Assembly (NCBI GenBank): GCA_049487715.1 | Contig: CP150548.1 | Span: 620,001 to 684,000, forward strand | From: Pycnococcus provasolii | Lineage: Eukaryota; Chlorophyta; Pseudoscourfieldiophyceae; Pseudoscourfieldiales | Direction: 5' to 3' | Length of the DNA: 64,000 nucleotides | Part shown: piece by piece, positions 10,401-20,915 of the stretch | Layout: each line of letters opens with the position of its first letter | Numbering within the stretch: position 1 is the first letter of the stretch | Notes under the pieces: generated by a model | What the model saw: the letters and a program-made list of their open reading frames with translations, nothing else | What the model was told of the DNA's origin: nothing | Database searches by the model: none | Position numbers and translations under genes: made by a program

Positions 10401-13400
10401 ACCTGCTCCTTTCAAATCGCTCGTCACCACGGAAACTTCGTATTTGACCTTTGGCGGCTCAGGCTTCGCCGGCCGCATAATTTTCTTCTCCAGTGAACTT
10501 TTACCTGCCGCCGGCGTGACTCCATCCGAAGCCACCTGAGTCTTTCCGTCCATGGCCATGGCCATGACTGGTGCAGCCTCAGGAATGGCTGATGGAGGTT
10601 TAGCGCGAAACACCTGAACGTCAGAGAAGTCTAGAAGAGGTTTAGGAGGCTCAATGGCAACTGGATCAACACTCCATTGGAAGACGGCACGGTCGTGTCC
10701 ACCGACGGTGACAACGTAGCGGTCATCCGGGCTGAAACGAGCCATCATCACGTGGCTGGAGTGCCCAAAGTATCTTCGGCAAGGGCCGTCCTCAACGACG
10801 CTAGGGTACGTGAAGAGATTGACCATCCCGCTGTCATCTGTGGTGACGAGAAGACGACCCGTAGATTTCCGTGCGTCGCGCGCAACGTGTGCATCGTCGT
10901 TGGAACGGCACACACTATTGACGTCCGTCCCATCGGACCCGTCGGGCCAAATGCCCATTACCGGGAATCCAAGCGTGCACGTCCAAGTCGCCCACGTAGT
11001 ATCGCGCTGATTCTTTGCAATCTGCTTCCCTGTGTTGCCGTCCCAATAAAGCAGCTCGTAGGCACCGTCGTTGCTCTGCAGCATCGTGGAATCGATGCTC
11101 CAATCCAAGTGTGTTACGTAGCTACTGTGCCCCGAGCATCGTGCAATTTTTCGGTACCCGTCGCGCTTGCTGCCATCTCGGCGCCCGACAGCGTCGAAGG
11201 GTGTCACGAAGATGTCGATGAAGTTGTCGTGGCTTCCTACCGCGAGGCGAGCACCGTTTGGCGAGTATTTGATCTCGTCGATGGCCTCGTTGAATACCTT
11301 CTCGTCGTGAGCAAGGCGCATTCGCTCGCCTTCGTCGTCGAGGGTGCCGAGAACGATAACACGCAATGTGCCTCGCTTGCAACCGACGGCGAGGTGAGAT
11401 CCATCCGGGCTGAAGGCGCAGCTCCTGCACTTGTACTCTACGTTCACCTTCTTGAGCACTCGTCGATTTTCTGCATCCCAGATAAAAACCATGCTGCTCT
11501 CCGACGCCGTTGCGAAGACCTTTCGGCTCGGGTCTGGGTGCCAGTCGCACGCATATAAATCCGCCGTGTGACCGTAAATCATCGGCCGGGTATTTCCACT
11601 GGATGGACTTTCGTCCACGTACCATACATCACAGCGATGCGTTCCAGCGACATATCCAGAAGTTGGGTGGGAATCAAGGCTGCGGAATGCCGCCGGCGCC
11701 TCGCCAGCGTACATGGACTCAATTCGATGGACAGTCAGCGGATTGGGGGCACTCGCTCTCAGATCTGAGGAAAGCTTCTTCACTCCACCGCTCAAGTCCC
11801 ACTCGCAAATCGATCCATCTGCTCCGCCGCTGACCATCACATTCTTATCCGCACCGGAGGCGCCATTTCTCTTGAGAATAAGGCAGCGCACGCCAGAGTG
11901 TACCTTAGTTCCGTCCGTTTTCGCGTCGTCTGGCATGGGTACGCCCGGTGCATGTACCCTTGCACGGTACAGGCACTTGTTACGATCCCAAAGGCAGATA
12001 GATCCATCGCGATGTCCCGTTGCGATATGTCCAACGCAGGACCCACCAAGCCAAATTGCGCTCATCACGTCATCAGGTGTTCCCGCCTTGGCAAATTGTA
12101 GCTTATTCATCGTGTGATTCCTGTTTAATTTTGTGTATTAGGTTGTTAGTGAACTGTTGTTTATCCACTATGGATGGTTAGTGGTAGACTTACTTCAGTG
12201 CGGCAGACCATGTATTCACGGAAATGTGCTTCGAGCCGAACACGAGGAAATTCTTCCTGTCCTCGTGCCTGACGTCGTTGAACTTGATGCCGAAGAGAGA
12301 ATCCTTGACATTCGGTAGCTGACTAACCACCTCCGCCTGAAGAGGACGCTGGCCGGCGAGTTGGCGTTCTTCGGCTTGCCTCGCCGCATCACGCGAGGCG
12401 GACTGTGGTCCGAGATGCTGCGGCGCATCCACAGCCCTGAGCTTGAAGACCATAACTGTGTGCCCCGTCCCGCTTTTCATGCACACAGCAAGAAGCTTGC
12501 CCCCAACGCTGAAGGCCACCGCGCACACCATGACGTACGGCGTGGCACGATCGGGTGACGCAACGGGCAGCTTTAGGAGCGTTTTACGTGTCAGCACGTC
12601 CCACACGTTAATGTAAGGTGGCAGCCTGTGTCCTTTTTCAGTCTTGCTTGCTACCTGCCCCGTTGCCACGAGACGCCGTTTCGACGACTCGAGGGCCAGA
12701 CACTTAATATCGTCGTTGTGCTCCTGGTAAAATGTCTGCGTATGCTCGCGTGTATCGTAGACGATTCCAACCGCAGCTGTGTAGTAGACCACCTTGTGAG
12801 CCTCGCATGTGAAGTAAAGGTTTGGGGCTGTATTCGTCTTGCCGGCATAGCCGTAGATGAAGTGCAGGCTGAGCCCGGCACGTGGGAGCGAGTCGGAGCG
12901 TGGCCCGAGCACCGCTGAGGACTGGTCGAAGCCGCCTGCTCCGTACGTGCCGCCTGTGTCTGTCCACGAGCTTGGTGGGTAAACCCCTTTCCTGCATGGT
13001 CGGTATACGATACGTCCGTCAAATTCATACGGCCCGCCAAGTTGATAAGGACGACGCTGAGTGTCTGACATGCTGAGGCGACGGTTTGCACCGGCGAGAA
13101 GGCTCTGCACGAAAACGTCGAGTGGCATGTACCCGTGCTCATCTGTGCCGTACTTTAGGAACATCGCCTCGCCCACGTCCGTCGGCACTTCGACGCCGAG
13201 CTCGGACCACGCGTCGACGAAGTGTGGGAGCGTGATAAGTCCGTTGAGAGGGCCGCGACCCATGTGTCTCTGCAACGCTCGCGTGACGATGCGTCGCTCG
13301 TCGTCGTCGAACCGTGCAAGAGCGGCGAGCGTGATTGTCATCTTCCGTTCCAGCGCATTAACCGCCGCACTTGCCTGCTTTGCGGATGCAAACGGCTGGT

Positions 13401-13587
13401 TTGACGGCCCAGCCCTGCTCTTGCCGCTGGTATTCGCATCTTGCAGGCTTCGGCGAAGGGCCGGTTGACCCCAGCGGTTGACTCCCCAGTACGCAGGTGG
13501 TTCCTCGCGCACGGACGGGTCTCTGTACACGAGCCGCTTTCTGTGCGTTCCGTCTGGCGCGGTGTACGGTTTGTCCGCGAAGCTCAT
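4413..13587 (-). CDS. EML-PLAT giant protein (EF-hand-like, HELP, WD40 propellers, 14 PLAT, WW-like)
   Basis: Three long frames form one gene: exons 13587-12194, 12120-7137 and 7049-4413. The introns, 12121-12193 (73 nt, GTAAGT...CAG) and 7050-7136 (87 nt, GTAATT...CAG), restore the frame exactly, and the second one lies inside a PLAT domain. The product has 3,004 residues. The ATG at 13587 is chosen because the frame upstream is low-complexity. In order: a degenerate EF-hand-like helical region (about 95-165), a HELP motif (FIYGYAGKTNTAPNLYF, about 235), and WD40 repeats to about 950 as in echinoderm microtubule-associated-like (EML) proteins. Then come 14 PLAT/LH2 domains marked by a recurring GAGTDA turn and W at the strand end, and a C-terminal WW-like segment (LPEGWE, YYSNPSTGET) that lacks the second Trp. 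EML proteins bind microtubules. Tandem PLAT domains are known from LOXHD1 of hair-cell stereocilia and bind lipid or protein. I infer a link between axonemal or cortical microtubules and membrane. Confidence 0.88.
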
Positions 13588-13984
13588 GGTCTCGCGCGCC
13601 AGTCCTACGTTAGCCACTGCGTGCTTGTGCTTGTGCTTGTGCTTGTGCGCGTGTGCTTGTGACGCGGAGGCGAGGGTGAAGTGGGAGGGAGGGGGGAGGA
13701 GGAGGAGGGGAGGAGGAGCACCCGGCCCCGGGCCCCAGGGTGTTTGAATTCGCCGGCCGAACACGCACTCGGCGGGTCAACGTTCATGCCCTTGCATGCA
13801 TGCGCGCATCCAAACCCCGAACTATGCGTGCCGATGCCAAACCCCGGTCGGACGGTTCGCGACTCTGGTGGTGACACCCCGGTCGGTTCGCGCTCCGCCT
13901 TTCTGCTGCACCTCCCTCTGCGCCTCTGCCATTATTCGCAATCGCCTTGTCAACTACCAACCGGTACGCGACTCCAACAGCCTC
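13588..13984. promoter_or_regulatory. Divergent promoter, EML-PLAT / TRAPPC2L
   Basis: This 397-base shared upstream region includes a hexamer tract at about 13619-13648 (GTGCTT repeated about five times), next to the EML-PLAT start, and a purine-rich GGGAGGA stretch at 13681-13718. No TATA box or telomere-type motif is visible. Confidence 0.5.
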
Positions 13985-14431
13985 ATGGCGTCGGTGGCTG
14001 GCGCGGCTGTGCTCGGTCCAGACGCGTCGCCTTGGTTCCTCCAGGCGTTCACGTCAAACGAGGACGAACCCTTGAGGTTTCAGCGCGCCGTGCACTGCGC
14101 ACTCGACGCTGTGCCGCCGGTGCAGGCGCTCTCGTCGACCGCGCAGCCGTCGTCGTCAACGCCACCGCCTACAGGATACCTTGGAGTGATATTCGCTTCA
14201 GCCGAGGACGCATGTGCGGTGTACGGATACGTTACTGCCACCTCCGTCACATTAATGCTCGCGCTTGAAGGCGATGACGACGTGCGAGACGCGGGTATGC
14301 GCGCTGCTTTCGACAGGTTCCACGCCGCCTACTCCGACGCCGTCGCGAACCCGTTTCATACACTCGGACAGCCCATTTCTTCGACAAAGTTTGTGCAGCG
14401 AGTGAAATCGGTGTGTCGAGGCGTTCGGTAA
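13985..14431 (+). CDS. TRAPPC2L: Trafficking protein particle complex subunit 2-like (TRAPPC2L)
   Basis: 148 residues from the ATG at 13985 (the frame runs further upstream without similarity). The sequence follows the sedlin/TRAPPC2L fold along its whole length: an N-terminal strand (GPDASPWFLQAF), YLGVIFASAEDACAVYGYVT in the middle, and the conserved C-terminal RFHAAYSDAVANPFHTLG. The usual family length is about 140. TRAPPC2L is a small core subunit of TRAPP complexes, which activate Rab1-type GTPases in ER-Golgi and Golgi traffic. An insertion rich in Ser and Pro sits near residue 52. It converges on the four-pass membrane protein gene. Confidence 0.88.
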   Translation: MASVAGAAVLGPDASPWFLQAFTSNEDEPLRFQRAVHCALDAVPPVQALSSTAQPSSSTPPPTGYLGVIFASAEDACAVYGYVTATSVTLMLALEGDDDVRDAGMRAAFDRFHAAYSDAVANPFHTLGQPISSTKFVQRVKSVCRGVR

Positions 14432-14538
14432 CATAGCTTCTTTACCCTGTGAAATAAACTCAGTATTGCTGCAGTCGCCGCCTTTTTTGTTCTATCCTTT
14501 CCCTCCACCTTCCCTCCTTCTTATCGCTAACCTCAGCT

Positions 14539-15914
14539 TCACTCGTGCTTGCTAGGCAAGTCGAACAGCACGTTGAGCACGCAGAATATCGCGATACCCT
14601 GCAAAACGCACAGAGCGTACCCCACCAACTTCATCTCCTCCCGTCCCTCAAGCGTTTCAAGGCACATCTGTGGCATGTCCTCCAAATGCCCCTCAACATC
14701 CAGATTCTGCTTGTTCGCTTCTTCGAGAGCTCCGCGAAATTCATCGGACCAAGCCTTGCGTCTTTCCTCACGCTGCGCTCGCATTTCTTGCAAGCGTACT
14801 CCCGCACCACCAACCTCGAGCTGATGATACGCATTATCCTTCTGCCGCTGTAATGCGGCGTTCATGTTCGGCAGCTCGTGAATGCTGGAAAGAAGCAGTG
14901 CATGCTTATCAGCAAGCACCCCAGAAGTGTGCAGACTGTGCGCTTCCGTGCTGGTGATTCCCTCATGCTTGGCGAGCACATCGCTGGGTACGTGTGCGCT
15001 CGTTAGCGCAGACAGAAGAATTTCGTACTCCTGTGGCGTGAGCTCGCGATCTCTCTCATTTTCATGCTCACCAATCCGCCTTAGCACTTCCGACGCGGCA
15101 TCCAGTCGATTCTCGAGCTGCTTGCGCTCCTCTGCGGACGCCTGTCCATCCGCAGATCCTTGGCCAAGTTTCGTAGCTGCGCTCGGGTCGTCGACAAGCT
15201 CGCGTGCGAGTGCTTTGAGCATCTCCACCTTCGCCTGGATGTACTGACGATCCGTCACCGCCAGGTTCTTCTGCTCGGCGCGATGGTGCACGACATGCGC
15301 CGTTCCATGCTGCACCATGTCGAGCAATCCTTCCATCTCGTCCAAGCGCGTGAAGAGAGATCCGAACAGCGCGTGGTGGCTCTGACCCTGCTGGCTTTTG
15401 GTGATGGATTCCACGCGAAGCTCCAACTGAGCCAGCGCGCAGTCCACCTCAACCTCTCGCGAAACTTGACCGATAAAACCGAATGTCAGCAGCATCGCCG
15501 CCAGAACGCCAACAAGGTACAAGCTCAATAGCGCGCGGCTTCGCTGGCGCGCACCTAGAATGCCAACAGCGGCTAAAGCCACCAGCACGATTCCGATGAG
15601 CTCCCCGCTCGTCGCTGTGTAGGCGTACAGATGCCTCGTGGCGGTGTAGAAGAAGGTGGCACCGCACAGCATCTGCAGCACGCAAAGCACTTGACACCAT
15701 CCCTGAGCGAATTGAAGTCCGATCCACGAGTTTGTATTATTGCGTTTGTGTGAGTGCGTGGGCGTTTTTATTGGTTGTGAGTCACAACAAACTGAGAAGA
15801 ACGACTACTGCTGAACGTAGTAGTGTTTTGCTGATCCGATCGAGCATCTATCTCGCTTCTTACCTGGCATGCGACTGCCCTGTCCTTGGACGTCGCGGAT
15901 ACGAGTATGTCCAT
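14539..15914 (-). CDS. Four-pass membrane protein with tetraspanin-like topology
   Basis: The body of the gene runs from 15702 down to 14539. Its frame has no ATG near the expected start. A short exon at 15914-15864 (ATG, 17 codons, ending CAG at a GTAAGA donor) joined to an acceptor at 15703 (CTCAG) restores phase and adds an N-terminus, giving 404 residues. An alternative acceptor giving a 60-nt intron is also in phase. Three hydrophobic segments lie near the N-terminus (FFYTATRHLYAY; GIVLVALAAVGILGA; LYLVGVLAAMLLTFGFIG), then a charged loop of about 250 residues with coiled-coil character, then a last segment (LCVLQGIAIFCVLNVLF). This is tetraspanin order, but the loop lacks the CCG motif, so I do not assign the family. 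Function unknown. Confidence 0.6.
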
Positions 15915-16394
15915 GGTGGCGCTGTGGTTGTGGAAGTGTGGCGCGTGACGAAGCAGACTGCGGCGAAAGGAGGGGTTTTTTCAGTTGTCACAAAGAACAA
16001 GAAATGTGTAATAGGAGGGGCTGAAGCGACCTCCGATCGGAACAGGAAAGGAAGACCGAAGTTCCCGCTCAACCTTGGCATCACCAACGAAACCCCCAAA
16101 TCAAAACCCCAAACGCAACGCCGACCCACGCCTCGATTGGCCGGCCGCCTGCTCGGAGCCGCCTGTTGGTAGCGCCAACGACCGACAAGCCTTACAAGCG
16201 CAAGCGGAGCACTCACGCGGACGCCAACGAAAAACATGCGCCAAGTTCAAACGCGCGGTGAGTGGTGCTACTGAGTGGGCTGGGTGGTGAACGTGAATGG
16301 TGTGAACGGACGAACAACCGTCAGATCAAAGAAACATCCATTCCTTTACTGAATGAGAAATTCCAGGTCCACACTTGCACGCAAGCAGTGCAGC
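15915..16394. other. Intergenic region upstream of the four-pass membrane gene
   Basis: This 480-base gap between two minus-strand genes contains no frame that I can tie to a protein family. The plus-strand frame across 15732-16172 overlaps the inferred first exon and intron of the neighbour and looks non-coding. Confidence 0.4.
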
Positions 16395-16872
16395 TCACTC
16401 GAGCTTCGCAAGGATGTCCTCGTCGCGGAAGAGAAAGTACTCTTTGTCGTCGAGCTTCACCTGCTGACCGCCATACTCAGGCAGCATCACTTTGTCACCG
16501 ATTTTGACATTCAGAGGAAGTGTTGTGCCGTCGCGCGTGCGTCCTCCTGCGCCAGCCGCGACAACGACGGCCTCGTTAATCTGCATGTTCGTGTGTGTTT
16601 AGAGAGGAAACGGTTGTGAGGAAGAGGTATCAACGAGAGAAATTTCCTGTGCGATCCGCGTCACGATGTTATGGATAGATCAACTCCCTACAACACTCCC
16701 GCCTACCCACCCACCCCCTCTCTCGTTCTTTCACGCCAGATCTGCACGCGCAACTCACCTTCGAAACCGCAGAGTCGGGAAGGAGGATGCCTCCCGCGGT
16801 CTGAGCCATCGGCGCCACCTTCTCTACAAGCACGCGGTCGAGCAGGGGTATGAATCTCTTAAGCGCGGACAT
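16395..16872 (-). CDS. CPN10: Mitochondrial 10 kDa chaperonin (CPN10/HSP10)
   Basis: Two exons, 16872-16759 and 16580-16395, are joined across a 178-nt intron (GTGAGT...CAG), phase 0, giving 99 residues, the normal length for a single GroES domain. Recognisable parts are FIPLLDRVLVEKV and GGILLPDSA (mobile loop) in exon 1, and GDKVMLPEYGGQQVKLDD plus YFLFRDEDILAKLE in exon 2. CPN10 caps the mitochondrial CPN60 folding chamber. The plastid form CPN20 is a tandem of two such domains and is ruled out by length. The N-terminus is short and basic, as in HSP10 proteins with an uncleaved presequence. Divergent with RTF2. Confidence 0.93.
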
Positions 16873-17116
16873 GCCGACGTTTCGCGAGTGACGTAGCGCG
16901 CACTGGACTGGGGTTCTTCGAAGGAAGGTTTTCAGCCTTCCAGACGCCAGACGACGGGCAGACGGGGAGCGGCGGCGAGAGAAAACAGGGGGCCTAGTCT
17001 CGGGGCATAGTTTGGAACAGGGGGCAGGTTCGGCACCCGAATTATTCGGGGATGTAACAAATCACCCTCTTGTGACGCCGCCACCCTCGCAGACTGAGCC
17101 CAACGCAACGAGCGAA

Positions 17117-18086
17117 ATGCCGGCCCGCGTGCTCGTCGTGCACGCACCCACGACGCGCGAGTCCAGCGTCACACGTGAAACGCACATCCCATCGACGCTG
17201 ACTGCGACGCCTCACACCTTGCGTGTCAAGTGGTGAACATACGAGCCGACGCATGTGAGCTGGACAGAGTCGACGGCGCGATGTGGGTGACGATTGATGG
17301 TCGACCGGACTCTCTTCTATCCGCGTGTCGCCATGTTGTCGACGGAGAACTCGGCTACAGAAGAGAGCATGTCATGCGCCTGAATGTTCGCGGATGCGGC
17401 GGAGGTGGCGACGGAGGCACGACTGGAACCGAGGACCGCGCGGTTTTCCTTGAGATGTACAAGGCACAGGGCGCGGGCTCGGTGGATCCCACGGAGCTTC
17501 GCGCCGCGAGGTGGTCGCGCTGTACTCTGAGCGAGGAAGAGCTGACCCCACCGCTGGTCATGGATGGCTTGGGTCAACTGTTCAATAAGGAGGCACTCAT
17601 CAACGCCCTGCTCACGCAGAGCCTGCCTCGTCAGCTTCAGCACATCGCCAGAATTGGCGACGTCTTCGACGTCAAGCTCACGCCGAGCGACGAGTCGAAG
17701 ATGACGTCCTCGTCGTTGAAGGGAAAATGTGGTGCTGCCACAAGTGCAGCAATGTTCAGTGGCACCTCGAGCTTGGATAAGTGTCTCTTCATGTGCCCTG
17801 TGACTGGCCTACCGTTCAATGGCAAATTTCGCTTTGTTGCCCTCTTAGAGACGGGCGAGGTTCTGAGCGCTAAGGCTGTACGCGAAATTCACTCGCACCT
17901 CAAGAGCGACGCTTACATTCCATCTATACCGAGGACAAGGAGGAGCGTGCATCGCTGAGGACGTCCATGGAAGCGCGTAGGCTGGAGCGTGAGCAGAGTC
18001 GCAAGCTCAAGAAGAAGAGGAAGAGACAGGAGGAGAAGGAGGAGGTGAAACAGGCGCCGTCAGCAACAAACGACGACAACTTGTAA
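17117..18086 (+). CDS. RTF2: RTF2-type replication termination factor, frame-broken twice
   Basis: The sequence follows the plant/algal form of RTF2, but in three frames. From the ATG at 17117 a short ubiquitin-like start is read and meets a stop at 17234. The central part continues one frame over, with GGGGDGGTTGTEDRAVF, CTLSEEELTPPLVMD, LGQLFNKEALINALL and CPVTGLPFNGKFRFVAL, the RTF2 RING-like core. Near 17920 the frame must shift again to reach a basic C-terminus (EDKEERASLRTSMEARR, KKKRKRQEEKEE) ending at 18086. One added base at each place would repair it. At the first, a 35- or 38-nt GT-AG intron would also fit, but no intron here is shorter than 73 nt. The second Cys pair usual in the family is absent. 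RTF2 acts at stalled forks and in splicing in the nucleus. Confidence 0.75.
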
Positions 18087-18159
18087 ACAAGAATTGACGA
18101 TTTTGTAAGTACTATATTTTGGCAACAACTTTACACTTTTTACTGTACTACACAACAAA

Positions 18160-19369
18160 CTATTGCGTCGCCGAAGCTTGTTCTCCTGGCCTCGCCGTAG
18201 CAACGCATCGCACTCCCATGTGATAATTCCCGGTGTCCTTCTCCATGGCCAAGCGAGCGCTGACACGGTAGCGAAAGCAGTGCTCATGCCAGCACATGAA
18301 GCTGCCACCACGCAAAACTGCCTGATGCGCCGAGGTCTGGCCCGTGCTTTTGTCCACTGCAACGCTCCATTCCCACACATTCCCGGACATGTCGAACAAG
18401 CCAAATCCATTTGGAGGGTATGAAGCCACAGGCGCGCTTCCGTCGAAGCCATCTGCCGGCGGCGCGTTCGCGTCCTCTGTACGCTCGATGTACAAAGGGA
18501 ATGCACGCGACCCATCGAATGTATTTGCACGTTTGTGTAAGTCGTCGTGCCTATTTCCCCACGGGAAAGTGCGATTTGTCAGCCCGCCGCGAGCCGCGTA
18601 TTCCCACTCCACCTCCGTCGGTAGCCTCATTCCCCCGCCACTTGCAGTATGCTTCAGCGTCGTAGAAGCTAAGGTGCACCGCGGGATGTTTCCAGCGCGC
18701 TCCTTCCCACGACGGAAAGGCTAGCACGCGTGGTGTTCCAAATGCATGCTGTTTCTGCGCTGTGCTGCTCTTCTGCCGCGGCGGCGCTTCGTCGTCAGGC
18801 TTCACCACTGCTTCGATGTCGCTGTCAGACCCCTCCGGGTGGCGCCATGAAGCGCCGTGCACTTGCACCCACCAAGGCGTTTGCTGTACAGCCTGTGTCT
18901 CCTTCTCTGACGTAGTTGGTGATAAGAATGGCTCAAAGACGAAGCTCCATCCTTCCCGCTCTGCGGTGGTCACATATCCCGTGGCTTTCACGAATTCCGA
19001 AAACTGCTGATTCGTCGCTTCCGTCGCGTCGACCCAAAGGGGCGTAGCAATTTTCGCTTTCACAACTGGACCCTCTCCATCTTTTGGATATGGAGACTTT
19101 TCGGCGCCAAAGAAGAACTCTCCGGCTGGTACCCAGGCAGCGCCTTTTGGTGGCCATTCGTGTGTGCTTTGCTGTGAAGTCGTCGATTGCTCGCTGTTGG
19201 CGTTCGTCGTCGCCTTGCGCGTTGCTGATGCACATCCACATCCTTCCCCTCCTTGGTGCAAAGCGTGAGCATCGCACGAACCCTGCGGCTGCGCGTCGTC
19301 GTGCGAGTTTGCGAGCAGGGCGTGCGAGGCGAATACGCAAGACACGATCGCGAGGCGGAGAGGGGACAT
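18160..19369 (-). CDS. SUMF1: Formylglycine-generating enzyme (sulfatase-modifying factor 1), one frame break
   Basis: About 400 residues from the ATG at 19369, with a signal peptide (MSPLRLAIVSCVFASHALLA). The FGE fold is complete: WVPAGEFFFGAEKSPYPKDGE, WVDATEATNQQFSEFV, LSFYDAEAYCKW, RLPTEVEWEYAARGGL, FGLFDMSGNVWEW and GGSFMCWHEHCFRYR. The last holds the two catalytic cysteines with the family spacing (C-x4-C). The frame breaks inside a run of five C at 18632-18636. With four, the reading passes from CKW to RLPTEVEWEY without a gap. FGE oxidises the active-site Cys of type I sulfatases to formylglycine in the ER. It is divergent with a secreted glycoprotein gene and convergent with RTF2. 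Confidence 0.88.
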
Positions 19370-19657
19370 GTTGTTTTGACGTGCGGAGTAGTCCCGGTGT
19401 TTGGGACCCGCGAGCCAGCCCTATGACCAGCCTGCCCAACCAGGAGAGACCCTTGCCCCTTGCCCAACCCCCGGACGGGACGCGCCTTCGCTCCTTCGCT
19501 CCCCCAGGTTCCTCCCCTCCCCTCCCCTTCCCCCGCGCACGCCCGGCCGCGCCAAAGTCTCGAAGTCCGACCAAATAACCTCGCGCAAACGGCAACGCCG
19601 AGAAGTGGGCCACCTTGCACGCGGCGACGCGTACCGGCTCTCGCGCGTCGCTTGCTC

Positions 19658-20770
19658 ATGGCGAGACATAGGGAACGCGAGGCATGCAAGGCTGTGCGTG
19701 TCGTGGTTGCCTGGCTCTTGCTTGCGGCGAAATGCGCGTATGCGCAGACTGCTAACGAGAGTCCACTACTAGCGGACGCGGACGAAACGAACTCGACGAA
19801 CGCAACGTCGCCGCCGTATGAGGGAACGGCAGGTTGCCTTCGAGGGTCTACGCGACTGCGCGGTGGAGCCGACGAGGACGTAAGCAACACGCACTGCACG
19901 GTGTTCGGCCCCATGGCTGGCCAGGGTCGTTTTATCTACCGCCTTGTTTGGAACGACAGTCACAACTGCTCGGGTGTTCACGATGACGTCGAGTTGACGC
20001 CAAGTGGTACTTGTCGCCTGCGCTACGTTCCCGCGATGATGCGTGAGCCGCTCATACGACGCGCTCTTATCGCGCTGGGCTACAACGGCACGAACACGAC
20101 GAATACGACGAACGCCACTACTACTTCACCTCTCGCGTTCAAGGTTGAGGCTGAGCATGGCTCCAAGCAAAGTGAAACCACCGGCGGCGGCGATGAAGTG
20201 CCCTACGAAGACGAGCGGCTCGTTGAACTTGCGCTTGAGGGAAACGTCCCGCTCCTTGCACGCTTTAAAGCAATGCAATTCGTCAATACGACAGACGAGC
20301 TACAAGTGAGTGATGCCGACGACGACAATGCGGGAGACAACGCCACGCTCCGTGATAAGGCACGCCCAGACGAAGTCAAGTTGCCCGACAAGCTGCTCGC
20401 CATATTAGCAAACGAATCATTCGCGGTGAGCACGTACACGTCGTGCACAGAGACGCTCGGTGTGTTCGAGAGCGTTTGCCACGTCGAGCGGTGCTCTCAA
20501 TGCGAGGACGCGATGAGCAAGGAAAAGCTATTTCCTCAGTACAATTTCACGTTCGGACCACCGTTTGAGCGCGAGGCTGCGTACGCGTTTGACGCGGATT
20601 GGGGCACGACCGCAAACATCACGGCCGCGTCGTCCGCATACCACTTTCGCGTGCGCTACGAGCCCGGCGTTTGCTATCGCCTCGGCGCGTCCAGGAGCGT
20701 GCGCTACGCATGCGCGAGCGACAACTTCCGCGGCGTTTGCCCTCGCCTGTTTCCCGTGTGCTGGTCGTAG
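19658..20770 (+). CDS. Predicted secreted glycoprotein, family unknown
   Basis: 370 residues from the ATG at 19658. A short basic start and the hydrophobic VVVAWLLLAAKCAYAQ give a clear signal peptide. The mature part carries about ten N-x-S/T sites, several clustered (NGTNTTNTTNATTT near residue 145). Its C-terminal 120 residues are rich in Cys (CTETLGVFESVCHVERCSQC; CYRLGASRSVRYACASDNF; CPRLFPVCW) and look like a disulphide-bonded domain. There is no membrane anchor. I recognise no family. The 288-base divergent promoter shared with the formylglycine-generating enzyme hints at co-expression in the secretory pathway, but the protein itself has no sulfatase motif. Confidence 0.75.
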   Translation: MARHREREACKAVRVVVAWLLLAAKCAYAQTANESPLLADADETNSTNATSPPYEGTAGCLRGSTRLRGGADEDVSNTHCTVFGPMAGQGRFIYRLVWNDSHNCSGVHDDVELTPSGTCRLRYVPAMMREPLIRRALIALGYNGTNTTNTTNATTTSPLAFKVEAEHGSKQSETTGGGDEVPYEDERLVELALEGNVPLLARFKAMQFVNTTDELQVSDADDDNAGDNATLRDKARPDEVKLPDKLLAILANESFAVSTYTSCTETLGVFESVCHVERCSQCEDAMSKEKLFPQYNFTFGPPFEREAAYAFDADWGTTANITAASSAYHFRVRYEPGVCYRLGASRSVRYACASDNFRGVCPRLFPVCWS

Positions 20771-20915
20771 TGCATTGTGTAGTAGTCTTCGGCGCGTCTG
20801 TATTTTTATTTCTACTTGCAGTAAATATAGTCCTTATCTTTTGTACCGTCTCTTCGTGTACTTCTTTACTTAGTTATTATTTTGCCTTCTGATTCACTTT
20901 CCCATACCAGGCACT

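Noticed and set aside
15732-16172. 146-codon plus-strand frame upstream of the four-pass membrane gene
   Set aside because: It overlaps a consensus donor and a short inferred exon on the other strand and shows no similarity.
19060-19914. Long minus-strand frame across the FGE gene start
   Set aside because: It overlaps two well-supported genes in another frame and is Arg/Ser-rich shadow sequence.
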